A stretch of DNA of 64,000 nt, taken from NCBI GenBank assembly GCA_000953735.1, contig LN554852.1, positions 4,599,846 through 4,663,845 on the forward strand, read 5' to 3'. Below the pieces are notes generated by a model. It worked only from the letters and a program-made list of their open reading frames with translations, was not told the DNA's origin and ran no database searches. Positions 54,928 through 64,000 of this stretch are shown here, in pieces. Made by a program: the position numbers and the translations under genes. Numbering within the stretch: the stretch's first letter is position 1; every line of letters starts with the position of its first letter. This DNA is from Moritella viscosa (GTDB taxonomy: Bacteria > Pseudomonadota > Gammaproteobacteria > Enterobacterales > Moritellaceae).

Positions 54928-57069
54928 CTACGATGCTACCTGCAGCCTCCACAAGTTGGCGTAAGAGCCTTCCTGATCTAGCAGCTGCTGGTGCGTTCCT
55001 TGTTCCACTATCTCTCCCTTATCGAGTACAAGTATTCGATCCGCATAGCGTAGGGTATTAAGACGGTGGGCAATACTGATCACTGTACGTCCTTGAGAAA
55101 TCGCATCCATATTCGCCATCACGGCCGCTTCAGACTCATAATCCAAGGCACTGGTCGCTTCATCAAGTAGTAAAATTCTCGGGTTAGTAAGCAGTGCTCT
55201 AGCCAGCGCAATCCGCTGACGCTGCCCCCCAGATAAGCGCCCGCCCTTTTCGCCGACCTGTGCGCTATAACCTTCCGCTTGTTCCCGGATAAACTCGTCA
55301 GCACCAGCAAGTGATGCGGCCTGCATAACTTCTGCATCACTCGCAAGTGGACTGCAAAGGCGGATATTTTCAGCAATGCTCCCAGAGAAAAGTAAACTTT
55401 CTTGCAGTACAACACTCATATTCCGGCGCAGAGCCACAGGATCTGCAATAGCTAAATCAATACCATCAACCAACACCTGCCCGTGCTGAGGAATATAGAG
55501 ACGCTGTAGTAGTCGTGTCAGCGTTGATTTACCAGAGCCAGACGGTCCTGTAATCCCGATAAACTCACCAGGTTTAATATCAATATTAAGGTTACGCAAG
55601 ACTTCCTGACCATCGGAATGATAACGAAACCGCACACCACTAAAGCTCACCCCACCAGCCAGTTTAGGCACAGATGCCAAACCGCCACTGCCCTGTTCCG
55701 TATCTTCGTCAAGAATATCGCCGATGCGACGCAGTGAAATCAAAGTATGCTGAAAGTCCTGCCAGATCTGCGCAAGACGCAGAATCGGCTGTGTAACATT
55801 GCCCGCCAACATATTGAATGCGACCAGCTCTCCAGGAGTTAACAATCCCTCCATTACTAAAGTGACGCCCCACCACAGCACTAATGCAGAAGTCAATTTT
55901 TGAATCAGTCCGATCCCTTGTCCGGCCAGTATTCCAACCACTTTGGCTCGAAAAGAAGCCCGTACAAAGCTGGCCAACTGGCGCTCCCATTGGCGTAAAA
56001 AAGATAACTCAGTAGCAGTGGTTTTAATCGTTTCAATGCCGGTAACAGATTCAATCAAAAAGGCGGTATTATCAGCCCCTAACTCATATTCTCTTGTGAC
56101 CCTAGTGCGAAGCGCCGGCCCGACCAACAACCAAAAAATAAAGTACAACACCAGAGCTCCGCTCACGAGTAAAGTTAGCTTGGCAGCATAAGTAAACATG
56201 ACGGCCAAAAATATCCCAACAAAGGCGAGATCCAACACCATGCTCAACGCAGAACCAGTTAAAAATTGACGAATTTGGCTCATTTCCCGCACTCGCGCAA
56301 TAATTTCACCAGTCTGACGTTGCTGAAAATAAGTTAGCGGTAGAGTAATCAGATGCTGATAAAGGCGGCTGGATAACTCAGAATTCGTTTTGCTGGCAAG
56401 ATTGGCAAACAACCAAGCCCGAAAAAAACCGTAAATAGGCTCAAATACTGCCAACGCAAGCATCGCAATACCGAGTACCTGCAAACTGGAAAGGCTACGA
56501 CTAACCAACACTTTATCGATAACATTCTGAAACAATAGTGGCGTAACCAATGCAATTAATTGCAGCATTAAAGACACCAGCAGCACATAACGAAACTGCG
56601 AGGTATGCTTACGAATTGACGGCACAAACCAAGCCAAACCAAATTTTGTTTTTTTAGGAACATCTAACGCTTCAGCAAGCAGTATTAACTCTCCCTGCCA
56701 TAACTCACTGAATTCCAGCCGCGAATACTCATGGCAGTCAGCTTGATCCGGTATAAACACAGCCAACCTGTCACCGTCAACCTTTTCCAATACCATCCAG
56801 CCCTGTGCAGTCAGCATTAATGCAGGTAAAGGTAACGCCGATAGTCTGTCCATCGTGCTGTAGTTTTGGCGGGCCCGTAGTCCAATCCAAAGTGCACAAC
56901 GACATAAGTCTATACTATCAGCGAGCCCTTCACTACGTCCCAGCTGATGAGCCAATTGTCCGACATCCACTGATAATTTAAATTGGGCGGCGGCTCTACT
57001 TAGAGCAACCAGACCGGGATCTTTAGCAGGTATATTTTGCTCTGGTGTAAATTTTTTGATAGCACCCAT
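54928..57069 (-). CDS. rtxE: RtxE, type I secretion ABC ATPase
   Basis: 713-residue exporter: degenerate C39-like N-domain (about 1-130), six membrane spans (about 155-430) and an ATPase (about 480-705) with Walker A GPSGSGKSTLT, signature LSGGQRQRIALARAL and Walker B ILLLDEATSALD. The ATG overlaps the last base of the rtxD stop. In V. cholerae RtxB and RtxE are both needed, probably as a heterodimer. Confidence 0.9.
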   Translation of the reverse strand: MGAIKKFTPEQNIPAKDPGLVALSRAAAQFKLSVDVGQLAHQLGRSEGLADSIDLCRCALWIGLRARQNYSTMDRLSALPLPALMLTAQGWMVLEKVDGDRLAVFIPDQADCHEYSRLEFSELWQGELILLAEALDVPKKTKFGLAWFVPSIRKHTSQFRYVLLVSLMLQLIALVTPLLFQNVIDKVLVSRSLSSLQVLGIAMLALAVFEPIYGFFRAWLFANLASKTNSELSSRLYQHLITLPLTYFQQRQTGEIIARVREMSQIRQFLTGSALSMVLDLAFVGIFLAVMFTYAAKLTLLVSGALVLYFIFWLLVGPALRTRVTREYELGADNTAFLIESVTGIETIKTTATELSFLRQWERQLASFVRASFRAKVVGILAGQGIGLIQKLTSALVLWWGVTLVMEGLLTPGELVAFNMLAGNVTQPILRLAQIWQDFQHTLISLRRIGDILDEDTEQGSGGLASVPKLAGGVSFSGVRFRYHSDGQEVLRNLNIDIKPGEFIGITGPSGSGKSTLTRLLQRLYIPQHGQVLVDGIDLAIADPVALRRNMSVVLQESLLFSGSIAENIRLCSPLASDAEVMQAASLAGADEFIREQAEGYSAQVGEKGGRLSGGQRQRIALARALLTNPRILLLDEATSALDYESEAAVMANMDAISQGRTVISIAHRLNTLRYADRILVLDKGEIVEQGTHQQLLDQEGSYANLWRLQVAS

Positions 57070-58454
57070 TAGCGTTCCCTCATCGCTTCAGACTGATACT
57101 GCTGCAGGGGGCTAAGCAGATAATCGATCACTCGCCGATCACCAGTTCGGATCTCAGCATTGACACTCATACCAGCCTGCAGTGGCACCTCTTCATCTTC
57201 AACCAGAATAGTACGCTGCGTGATCTTCACGCGAGCGAGGAAAACTAAACCGAGTCTCTCATCTTCAACAGCATCTCTAGACACATAAGCCACTTTGCCA
57301 GAGATCGTTCCATAACGTGTATAAGGAAAAGAATCGATCTTAATTTCAACATCCTGACCGCTATGTACAAAACCAACATCTTTATTAAGGATCTTCACTT
57401 CAATTTCTAACACTGCATCGTCAGGTACAATAATCATCAGCGGTTTAGCTGCCTCTACAACCCCACCAAGGGTGTGCATATCCAGTTGCTGTACAACACC
57501 ACTGACCGGTGCACGTAGACTCTGCTGGCGGTACTTTTCCAATAACTTAATCAGCTGCTGTTCCATAACTGCAATTGAAGCCTGCACTTCATTAAGCTTG
57601 TCATAATATTCACGGCGGACTTTTGCCAAATAGCCGCTGCGCTGTTCCTTTTTACTTTTATATTCAGCCTGTAGCACATCAATCATTGCGTGTTGCTGTG
57701 ATAAGGATCTGTCTATTTCTAATTTTTCTCTTTCCTGTTCCAACAATACCATTCGCGGGATCAGATCATTTTTTGCTAAAGAACGCTGTGCATCTAGTCG
57801 GTTTTTAATATTCGCAGCCAGTTCTCCTAGCTCTGTAATTTCACTTCTACGCGCTTGCTGATTAGCCAAATTAACGCCTATTTCGCCGTTAAGACTCTCT
57901 ATATTCGACTCAACTTCAGACCATTCACTACGTAAGTGGGCGCGTGCAATTTTGGCCTGTAATGGGCTAGCTCCCATAGGGACAATAAAACGGCTTAGGG
58001 GCTCATCACTCAATAGCGCCTGCAAACGGGCTAGCTCTAAATTTTTAAAATTTAACCGCTCCTGTATCTCCTGAATCTCCGCTTTAATACCAATAGGATT
58101 AAGTTCAATCAGCACATCCCCTTTTGTTACCCGCTGACCATCACGGACATTAATAGCAGCCACTTCACCGGATTCAATTGACTGAATCACTTTAGAATTA
58201 CTAGAGACCAATAAACGCCCAGCAGCACTGGCATGGATATCCAGCCTGCCAATTACCGACCAGATCAGTGTCAGCAGAAGTAGCAGTGTCAATGCCAATG
58301 CCGTACGTCGTGTCCAAGGCGCAGGTGGACGCTCTACAATTTCTAAGTAGCCAGGTTGAAATTCATATTCATCACGAGAACGCTTAATATCATTAGCCTC
58401 GTTACGTTGCGATTTTAACGCCTGACGAATTATTCTTAAGTATTTGATAAACAT
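57069..58454 (-). CDS. rtxD: RtxD, membrane fusion protein of the type I secretion system
   Basis: HlyD-family adaptor, 461 residues. One membrane span at about 48-68 (ALALTLLLLLTLIWSVIG), then a lipoyl-like half (SNSKVIQSIESGEVAAINVRDGQRVTKGDVLIEL in parts), a long coiled coil to about 310 and a beta-barrel. Start chosen at MFIKYLRI after AAGGAAACAG; it overlaps the rtxB end by 19 bp. Links the ABC exporter to TolC. Confidence 0.9.
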   Translation of the reverse strand: MFIKYLRIIRQALKSQRNEANDIKRSRDEYEFQPGYLEIVERPPAPWTRRTALALTLLLLLTLIWSVIGRLDIHASAAGRLLVSSNSKVIQSIESGEVAAINVRDGQRVTKGDVLIELNPIGIKAEIQEIQERLNFKNLELARLQALLSDEPLSRFIVPMGASPLQAKIARAHLRSEWSEVESNIESLNGEIGVNLANQQARRSEITELGELAANIKNRLDAQRSLAKNDLIPRMVLLEQEREKLEIDRSLSQQHAMIDVLQAEYKSKKEQRSGYLAKVRREYYDKLNEVQASIAVMEQQLIKLLEKYRQQSLRAPVSGVVQQLDMHTLGGVVEAAKPLMIIVPDDAVLEIEVKILNKDVGFVHSGQDVEIKIDSFPYTRYGTISGKVAYVSRDAVEDERLGLVFLARVKITQRTILVEDEEVPLQAGMSVNAEIRTGDRRVIDYLLSPLQQYQSEAMRER

Positions 58455-60589
58455 GAGTCTGTTTCCTTGCGTAATTCCTGCTGCATTTGCCATAAACGGG
58501 CGTAACATCCCTTCAGCGCTAATAATTGTTGATGACTGCCAGACTCAGTAATATGGCCTTTTTCTAAGGTTATAATACGGTCGCAATGACGTACTGTAGA
58601 TAACCGATGAGCAACAATAATAACGGTACGATAGCGGGATATTTCTTGCATATTCTCCTGAATAATCGCCTGCGATTCATCATCAAGCGCACTCGTTGCT
58701 TCATCGAAAATAAGAATTTTAGGCTTGGCCATTAGCGCTCGAGCAATAGCGACCCGTTGCCGCTGCCCACCTGATAATGAGCTGCCCGCTTCCGCTAAAA
58801 TAGTGTCGTAGCCAAGCGGAAGTTGTAAAATGAAATCATGCGCCCCTGCTAACTTAGCCACCGCCACCACATCTTCTAAACTAGCGCTGGGATCTTTTAT
58901 CGCAATGTTGTGACGGACACTGCGGTTGAACAAGTAATTATCCTGTAACACTACGCCTATCTGGCTTCGCAGGTAATCAGGAGCTAAGCTATGCAGTGGC
59001 ATACCATCGATTAGAATACTGCCACTTTGCGGGGTATAAAGCTTTTGTAACAGACGTGTCAGCGTCGACTTTCCAGATCCCGAGGGACCAACAATACCCA
59101 GGCTTTCACCAGCCTTGATATGTAGGTTTATATCGCACAGCACGGGAGCTAGATCAGGTTGATATTGAAAAGAAACATTCTGCATCCGTAATTCTCCACA
59201 AAGTACAGAAGTAGGAACTTCACTTCCCTGATCTTGCTCCATCGGCAAGTTCAGCATCTCCCCCAGCTTATCGACAGCAACGCGGGTCTGTATAAACTGT
59301 TGCCAAAGCTCAACAAGCTTGGCAATCGGTTGACTAACATGTGAGGTCATCATATTAAATGCTATCAACTGACCAATAGTCAGTTCTAATGACATAACCT
59401 GATTCGCCCCAACCCATATAACAGCCACTCCGGTTACTTTCTGAAGCAGTGTGACTACATGGCTAATCACGCCGTTTAATATCTGAGTCTGAAAACCAGC
59501 TTTAACCATTTCCTGAGTCTGCGATTCCCAACGCCTTTGCATGCTAGGCTCTACCGCTAAGCTCTTAATGGTTTCTACACCACTGACTGACTCATTCAAA
59601 AATGAAGTATTCATCGCCGAAGTCTGAAACTGACGTTCAATGCGTTCCTGCAGAGGGCGAGTGCTAAGCCAGGCCAAGACAAAGTAAAAAGGCAGACTTG
59701 CTAATACAATGCAGGTCAACAGCGGCGACAACCAGGCCATCACACCGAAAAAAACAAAAGTAAACATAACATCGACGCAAAGGGTTAGCATCGAGCCTGT
59801 CAGGAAGTCACGAATACTATCAAGTTCCTGAACACGGGTAATAATAGCTCCAACTTGACGCTGTTTGAAATAAAGGAGCGGCAGACCCAGTAAATGATGA
59901 AACAGTTTAATGCCAAGTTCAATATCGATACGGTTGGAGGTATGCGCAAACAGGTATTCTCGCATCCCTTTTAATACCACTTCAAAAATACTAATAATAA
60001 CCAATATCACCACCAATACATCTAGGGTAGACAAAGCGTTATGAACCAGAACCTTATCCATAACCACTTGAAAGAAAAGAGGTGTGGCTAAAGCGATCAA
60101 CTGTAACATCAATGAAAATAGTAAAACTTCGGCAAGTAGTTTACGGTGGCGAACAAACTCAGGAATAAACCAAGATATATCGAAACGCAGAGCAGCACCT
60201 TGTAAAAGTATCACTTCTCCTCCCCACTGTGTTTGCAGCTCTTCGATACTCAACAGCATCGGTTCTGAAGCCTCTGGGGACTGGATCAAAGCCTGCTCTG
60301 AAGACATTTTAGCCAACACAACAAACAAACCAGCACGGCTCCTGAATGATAGCGGTAACATTTCTGGGGAAATTTTGCTCAGCGTTAATTTAGAAAGCGC
60401 TAAGTTAACGTTATTGGTTCTTGCAAACTGCTTAACAGCCTTTTTAAAAGATAAACTGCCATCAAATTTTTCGCAGGGCTTTTCCTTAGCTCCCGATAAC
60501 TTCAAAAGCAGTGCCGAGCATGCCAATGCTGAAGATATGCTCTTGTATTCTGAAGACAGATTGGAGTCGCTGTAGGTAAGATTTTTCAT
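58436..60589 (-). CDS. rtxB: RtxB, type I secretion ABC ATPase
   Basis: 717-residue HlyB-type exporter: N-terminal C39-like domain without the catalytic Cys pattern (about 1-135), membrane domain (about 155-430), ATPase (about 480-710) with [38 protein letters not shown]. First gene of the rtx cluster; both ATPases in the cluster have intact motifs. Related to RtxE at about one-half of positions by eye. Confidence 0.9.
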   Translation of the reverse strand: MKNLTYSDSNLSSEYKSISSALACSALLLKLSGAKEKPCEKFDGSLSFKKAVKQFARTNNVNLALSKLTLSKISPEMLPLSFRSRAGLFVVLAKMSSEQALIQSPEASEPMLLSIEELQTQWGGEVILLQGAALRFDISWFIPEFVRHRKLLAEVLLFSLMLQLIALATPLFFQVVMDKVLVHNALSTLDVLVVILVIISIFEVVLKGMREYLFAHTSNRIDIELGIKLFHHLLGLPLLYFKQRQVGAIITRVQELDSIRDFLTGSMLTLCVDVMFTFVFFGVMAWLSPLLTCIVLASLPFYFVLAWLSTRPLQERIERQFQTSAMNTSFLNESVSGVETIKSLAVEPSMQRRWESQTQEMVKAGFQTQILNGVISHVVTLLQKVTGVAVIWVGANQVMSLELTIGQLIAFNMMTSHVSQPIAKLVELWQQFIQTRVAVDKLGEMLNLPMEQDQGSEVPTSVLCGELRMQNVSFQYQPDLAPVLCDINLHIKAGESLGIVGPSGSGKSTLTRLLQKLYTPQSGSILIDGMPLHSLAPDYLRSQIGVVLQDNYLFNRSVRHNIAIKDPSASLEDVVAVAKLAGAHDFILQLPLGYDTILAEAGSSLSGGQRQRVAIARALMAKPKILIFDEATSALDDESQAIIQENMQEISRYRTVIIVAHRLSTVRHCDRIITLEKGHITESGSHQQLLALKGCYARLWQMQQELRKETDSCLSNT

Positions 60590-60949
60590 AACGTAAATAA
60601 TATTCGCCTAATAAATTACTGTAAATTGCTTAACGAAATTGAGAATCGTTACGACTATTATTATAACTATTGTTACAACCAGTCATATTTAGCGAATATA
60701 CCCTCATTTTTAACAATTTAGTGTAACCTAGTGTAACTAAGTGCAACAAAGCCCAAAACCTAGGTTACACCTACGTATAATCCCTACAAACGTGATAGGT
60801 GGGCAAAACTCAAAAATAGACGAGGACTTAGTTATATCGTGAAGGAAGATTGTTTAAATTTATTTTGGTGGGAATTTTATCCTCAGGACTAAGTTGTAGT
60901 TCTGAGGATAATGAGTGTTAATAAGCGATAGCTAGTGATGTATTCAACA
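60590..60949. promoter_or_regulatory. Upstream region of the rtx cluster
   Basis: 360 bp between rtxB and the 3' end of parE, both on the minus strand, with no ORF. It should hold the rtxB promoter. A Fur-like stretch GAGAATCGTTACGACTATTATTAT (about 60641-60665) is only a weak match. Two hairpins occur: ATCCTCAGGACT...AGTTCTGAGGAT (60879-60909) and the parE terminator. Confidence 0.55.
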
Positions 60950-60960
60950 CTAGCTATCGC
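60925..60960 (-). terminator. Hairpin overlapping the parE stop codon
   Basis: Perfect 13-bp stem GCGATAGCTAGTG/CACTAGCTATCGC with a 10-base loop. Its first arm includes the last codons and stop of parE. The T-rich tail on the minus strand is weak (TTATTAAC), so termination is likely but perhaps partial. Confidence 0.6.
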
Positions 60961-62839
60961 TGAGCATATCACCTTTGTCTTCTAACCAAGTTCGGCGATC
61001 AGAAGAACGTTTTTTAGCGAGTAGCATATCCATCATTGAAAATGTCTCGTCTGCATTATCAATCGTTAAGCGGACTAAACGACGAGTATTAGGATCCATG
61101 GTGGTTTCCCGCAATTGTAACGGATTCATTTCACCCAACCCTTTGAAGCGTTGCACGTTGATTTTACCGCGTTTTTTTTCAGCTTCGATACGGTCGATAA
61201 TACCGTTTTTTTCAGATTCATCTAATGCATAAAAAACTTCTTTGCCAATATCAATACGGTATAGCGGCGGCATAGCGACAAACGCATGCCCAGCTTCAAC
61301 CATGGCTCTAAAATGCTTATAGAACAAAGCGCATAGCAAGGTCGCAATGTGTAGACCATCGGAATCGGCATCGGCTAAGATGCAGATTTTACCGTAGCGT
61401 AAACCAGAAATATCATCCGAGTCAGGGTCAATACCCAGCGCCACCGAAATATTATGAACTTCTTCTGAAGCAAGTACTTGGGCAGAATCAACTTCCCAGG
61501 TATTTAAGATCTTACCACGCAGTGGCATGACAGCTTGAAACTCACGATCACGCGCTTGTTTTGCGGAGCCACCAGCAGAGTCACCTTCCACTAAAAACAG
61601 TTCTGAACGCATAGGGTCTTGACCCGAACAATCGGTTAATTTACCCGGTAATGCAGGTCCACTCGTCACACGCTTACGCGCCACTTTCTTACTAGCTTTT
61701 AAGCGTTTCTGGGCGTTGTTAATACACAAATCAGCCAATAATTCAGCCAAGTCTGTATTTGAGTTTAACCATAATGAAAACGAATCTTTAACCACACCAG
61801 AAACAAATGCAGCACACTGACGTGATGACAAGCGCTCTTTGGTTTGCCCAGCAAATTGTGGATCTTGCATTTTAACCGACAAGATATAAGAACAACGATC
61901 CCAAATATCATCCGGCGTTAACTTCACTCCGCGTGGCAATAAGCTACGGAATTCACAGAACTCACGCATGGCATCGAGTAAACCTTGGCGTAAACCATTC
62001 ACGTGGGTACCGCCAAGCGCAGTTGGGATCAAGTTAACATAACTTTCGGTAACTGATTCACCACCTTCAGGTAGCCAAATAACCGCCCAATCAGCCGCTT
62101 CATTATTAGACGAAAAACTGCCGACAAACGGCGCTTCGGGTAACGTTGCCCATCCCTGTAACGATTCCATTAAATAGTCTTGCAGGCCTTTTTCGAAGCA
62201 CCATACATGTTTTTCTTTATTTACTTTATCGTCAAATTTAATGTTTAAACCGGGACACAATACCGCTTTCGCACGTAAGTTATGCATCAAACGTTTAGAC
62301 GAAAAATTACCCGAATCAAAATAGCTCGCATCTGGCCAGAAATGTACTTTAGTACCGGTATTACGGATACCAATGGTGCCAATCACTTCGAGTTCAGACA
62401 CTTTATCGCCATGCTCAAACGCGATTTGATAAATTTGGCCACCACGTCTAATGGTAATTTCTACACGTTTAGATAACGCATTTACAACCGAAATACCTAC
62501 GCCGTGTAGACCACCAGAAAATTGATAGCTATCGTTCGAAAATTTACCACCCGCATGTAGCTTAGATAAAATCAGCTCAACACCACTCACGCCTTCCACT
62601 GGGTGAATATCCACAGGCATACCACGACCGTCATCGCTGACTTCTAGCGACTGATCGGCATGTAAGGTAACAGTAATGTTTTGCGCATGACCGGCTAACG
62701 CTTCATCAACACTGTTATCAATAACTTCTTGGCCAAGGTGATTAGGGCGTACTGTGTCGGTATACATACCGGGTCTACGACGTACTGGTTCGAGACCATT
62801 TAGGACTTCAATCGAGCCCGCATTATATTCTTGAGTCAT
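60950..62839 (-). CDS. parE: DNA topoisomerase IV subunit B
   Basis: 629-residue ATPase subunit that with ParC decatenates replicated chromosomes. GHKL ATP site: EVIDNSVDEALAG, DDGRGMPVDIHP, GLHGVGISVVNALS. Transducer domain to about 390, then TOPRIM with LVEGDSAGGSAKQARDR and PLRGKILN, and DADSDGLHIATLL for metal binding. QRFKGLGEMNPLQL near the end is the ParE-type signature. Confidence 0.96.
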   Translation of the reverse strand: MTQEYNAGSIEVLNGLEPVRRRPGMYTDTVRPNHLGQEVIDNSVDEALAGHAQNITVTLHADQSLEVSDDGRGMPVDIHPVEGVSGVELILSKLHAGGKFSNDSYQFSGGLHGVGISVVNALSKRVEITIRRGGQIYQIAFEHGDKVSELEVIGTIGIRNTGTKVHFWPDASYFDSGNFSSKRLMHNLRAKAVLCPGLNIKFDDKVNKEKHVWCFEKGLQDYLMESLQGWATLPEAPFVGSFSSNNEAADWAVIWLPEGGESVTESYVNLIPTALGGTHVNGLRQGLLDAMREFCEFRSLLPRGVKLTPDDIWDRCSYILSVKMQDPQFAGQTKERLSSRQCAAFVSGVVKDSFSLWLNSNTDLAELLADLCINNAQKRLKASKKVARKRVTSGPALPGKLTDCSGQDPMRSELFLVEGDSAGGSAKQARDREFQAVMPLRGKILNTWEVDSAQVLASEEVHNISVALGIDPDSDDISGLRYGKICILADADSDGLHIATLLCALFYKHFRAMVEAGHAFVAMPPLYRIDIGKEVFYALDESEKNGIIDRIEAEKKRGKINVQRFKGLGEMNPLQLRETTMDPNTRRLVRLTIDNADETFSMMDMLLAKKRSSDRRTWLEDKGDMLSDS

Positions 62840-62860
62840 GAGTTTCTTTTATGCTGTTCG

Positions 62861-63448
62861 TTACATCGGTTTGAATGCAAGAAAGGTTAAAATATCGCTA
62901 AGGTAACGTTCAAATCCAATAAAAGCATGATCGCCTCCCTGCTCTACTGTCAATCTCGCCATTTCGTATTTTGTTGTTGCTTGGTTATAGTCTAACACTT
63001 CATCATCGGTCTGTAACAGTGCCCAGATCGTTTCAGGGTGAACTAATTCCGAACAATCCAATGCCCGTAGCTCATCAATGTGCTGCTGAGCTAAATTAAA
63101 TTTAACTTGGGTATAAGGGTTCGTATTCTCACCTAAATAATCTACGAGCAATTCATAGGGCTTTACTGCGGGATTAATAATCACCGCTGGACAGTGAAAT
63201 TGTTGATTAACTTTGGTCGCATAATACCCCCCGAGTGAACTGCCTACCACCCCAAGCTGATGCGCAGGGTAAGCTGAAATAAGTTGTTCTATCTGTAGCC
63301 AAGCATCTTGAGGGTAAGGTGAAAGATTCGGTATTTCGATCGTTATATCGGGATGGTGTAATGAAAGATAATCTTCCATTTGCTGTGCTTTCACCGACTT
63401 TGGTGAACTATTAAAACCGTGCAAATAGAGTAGTAGCGTGGAAGCCAT
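62861..63448 (-). CDS. yqiA: YqiA-type esterase
   Basis: 195-residue alpha/beta hydrolase: YLHGFNSSPKS at the oxyanion region, nucleophile Ser in VVGSSLGGYYA, catalytic His in GGDHAFIGFERY. E. coli YqiA shows palmitoyl-CoA and short-ester activity; the physiological role is unclear. 21 bp upstream of parE, in the order cpdA-yqiA-parE as in E. coli. Confidence 0.92.
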   Translation of the reverse strand: MASTLLLYLHGFNSSPKSVKAQQMEDYLSLHHPDITIEIPNLSPYPQDAWLQIEQLISAYPAHQLGVVGSSLGGYYATKVNQQFHCPAVIINPAVKPYELLVDYLGENTNPYTQVKFNLAQQHIDELRALDCSELVHPETIWALLQTDDEVLDYNQATTKYEMARLTVEQGGDHAFIGFERYLSDILTFLAFKPM

Positions 63449-63474
63449 TTGTTCATTTACCTCTACCAGTATTG

Positions 63475-64000
63475 TTAGTAACCTTTCGACTCAAGATCGG
63501 GATTAAAATCATGATTAGACAAACGCCAAACCTGACTATTAACAGTCCCATCACTGTGCAGTTGTAAATAACGCCACCCAGGCGCTCTCGCATCAAGAGT
63601 AAACTCATCACAATGTGGTTTAAATTGGAAACAAGTAGACGGAGACGCCATAAAGTGAATGCCATCATAAGTCTCGTCTAACTGCTGGTGCACATGTCCA
63701 AATAACACATGTCGTGCTTTAGGGTGTTTCGCTAACACCGCTAAAAATGCCTCAGGATTACGCAAAATATGTTGATCTAACCATTTACAACCCACAGGAT
63801 AAGTATTGTGATGCAATACCACCAATGCATACTTATCTGGATGTAAACTAAGTTGCTCGTCAAGTAATGTCAGCTGCTCAGGCGATAAATAACCTGACGG
63901 TGAGCCCGTTAATTGCGAATCTAATAAAATAATCTGCCAGTCGCCAACAACTTTATATTTATCCGACAATACGCCTTCAGATTTTAATGCATCAGCCATG
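63475..64000 (-). CDS. cpdA: cAMP phosphodiesterase CpdA, truncated at the window edge
   Basis: Calcineurin-like metallophosphatase that hydrolyses 3',5'-cAMP. The C-terminal 174 residues are present: DWQIILLDSQLTG, VLHHNTYPVGCKWLD, HVLFGHVHQQLDE (metal-binding GHVH) and FMASPSTCFQF. A Met at 63999 happens to fall on the edge, but the family's N-terminal metal-binding DxH segment is missing, so the gene begins outside. In E. coli the same string leads on to yqiB-nudF and the divergent tolC. Confidence 0.9.
   Translation of the reverse strand, partial: MADALKSEGVLSDKYKVVGDWQIILLDSQLTGSPSGYLSPEQLTLLDEQLSLHPDKYALVVLHHNTYPVGCKWLDQHILRNPEAFLAVLAKHPKARHVLFGHVHQQLDETYDGIHFMASPSTCFQFKPHCDEFTLDARAPGWRYLQLHSDGTVNSQVWRLSNHDFNPDLESKGY

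Noticed and set aside
54928..60589. C39 peptidase (bacteriocin-type) activity in RtxB/RtxE
   Set aside because: N-terminal domains resemble C39 but lack the catalytic cysteine context; they are C39-like chaperone domains as in HlyB.
60641..60665. Fur box before rtxB
   Set aside because: Only a partial match (GAGAATCGTTAC), far weaker than the fbpA box; kept as a note in the intergenic entry.

Overview
The window is chromosomal DNA of a marine gammaproteobacterium. Its AT-rich, densely packed core genes (dusA, zur, alr-dnaB, rpsF-rpsR-rplI, rlmB-rnr, mdh, argR, parE-yqiA-cpdA) resemble those of Vibrio, Shewanella and psychrophilic relatives. A MotX gene points to a sodium-driven polar flagellum. 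My best guess is the genus Moritella or a close relative. This is inferred from gene content and order, and no database was searched.

Region 1 (1-7.2 kb): the 3' part of a PAS/GGDEF/EAL signalling gene, rraB, a porin plus small phosphate-binding-like protein with an upstream CRP-like site, a chemoreceptor and dusA. Region 2 (7.2-11.9 kb) is accessory. It holds a dusA-adjacent tyrosine integrase broken by a complete IS3-family element, a BIG2-repeat lipoprotein, and an 810-bp gene-poor stretch with an AAATT tandem repeat. In E. coli zur lies close to dusA, so this looks like the decayed remnant of a dusA-targeting island. Region 3 (11.9-20 kb): zur, cheX, a 2-Cys peroxiredoxin, a radical SAM gene, a TetR regulator, alr, dnaB and a cytochrome c. 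Region 4 (19-25.2 kb): an AraC regulator diverges from a three-gene operon encoding an alkyl-DHAP-synthase-like flavoprotein, a GlpD-like dehydrogenase and an FGGY kinase, possibly for glycerol-ether or glycerol-3-phosphate use. Region 5 (25.2-33.7 kb): the S6/S18/L9 operon without priB but with a likely S6:S18 leader hairpin, elaA, an RDD membrane protein, rlmB-rnr, motX and mdh. Region 6 (33.9-41.7 kb): an arginine-type ABC transporter (artPIQM) next to argR, then an iron(III) ABC transporter (fbpABC) behind a clear Fur box. Ten copies of an 8-bp repeat span the fbpC stop codon.

Region 7 (42-60.6 kb) is the most notable part: one co-directional cluster rtxB-rtxD-rtxE-rtxH-rtxC-rtxA. The 3991-residue MARTX-type toxin has glycine-rich A repeats, about 34 B repeats, a jelly-roll-like segment, a Lys/Gln/Ala-rich helical linker, a YopT-type (C58) cysteine protease-like domain, a second Cys-His-Asp domain I cannot assign to a known MARTX effector, a C80 autoprocessing protease and C-terminal RTX-like repeats. 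RtxB and RtxE (ABC ATPases) with RtxD (membrane fusion protein) would export it with an outer-membrane TolC. RtxC would be its acyltransferase. In V. cholerae the export genes diverge from rtxHCA, whereas here all six run the same way. Region 8 (60.9-64 kb): parE, yqiA and a right-truncated cpdA, an order that in E. coli leads on toward tolC just beyond this window edge.

No rRNA, tRNA or CRISPR array was seen.
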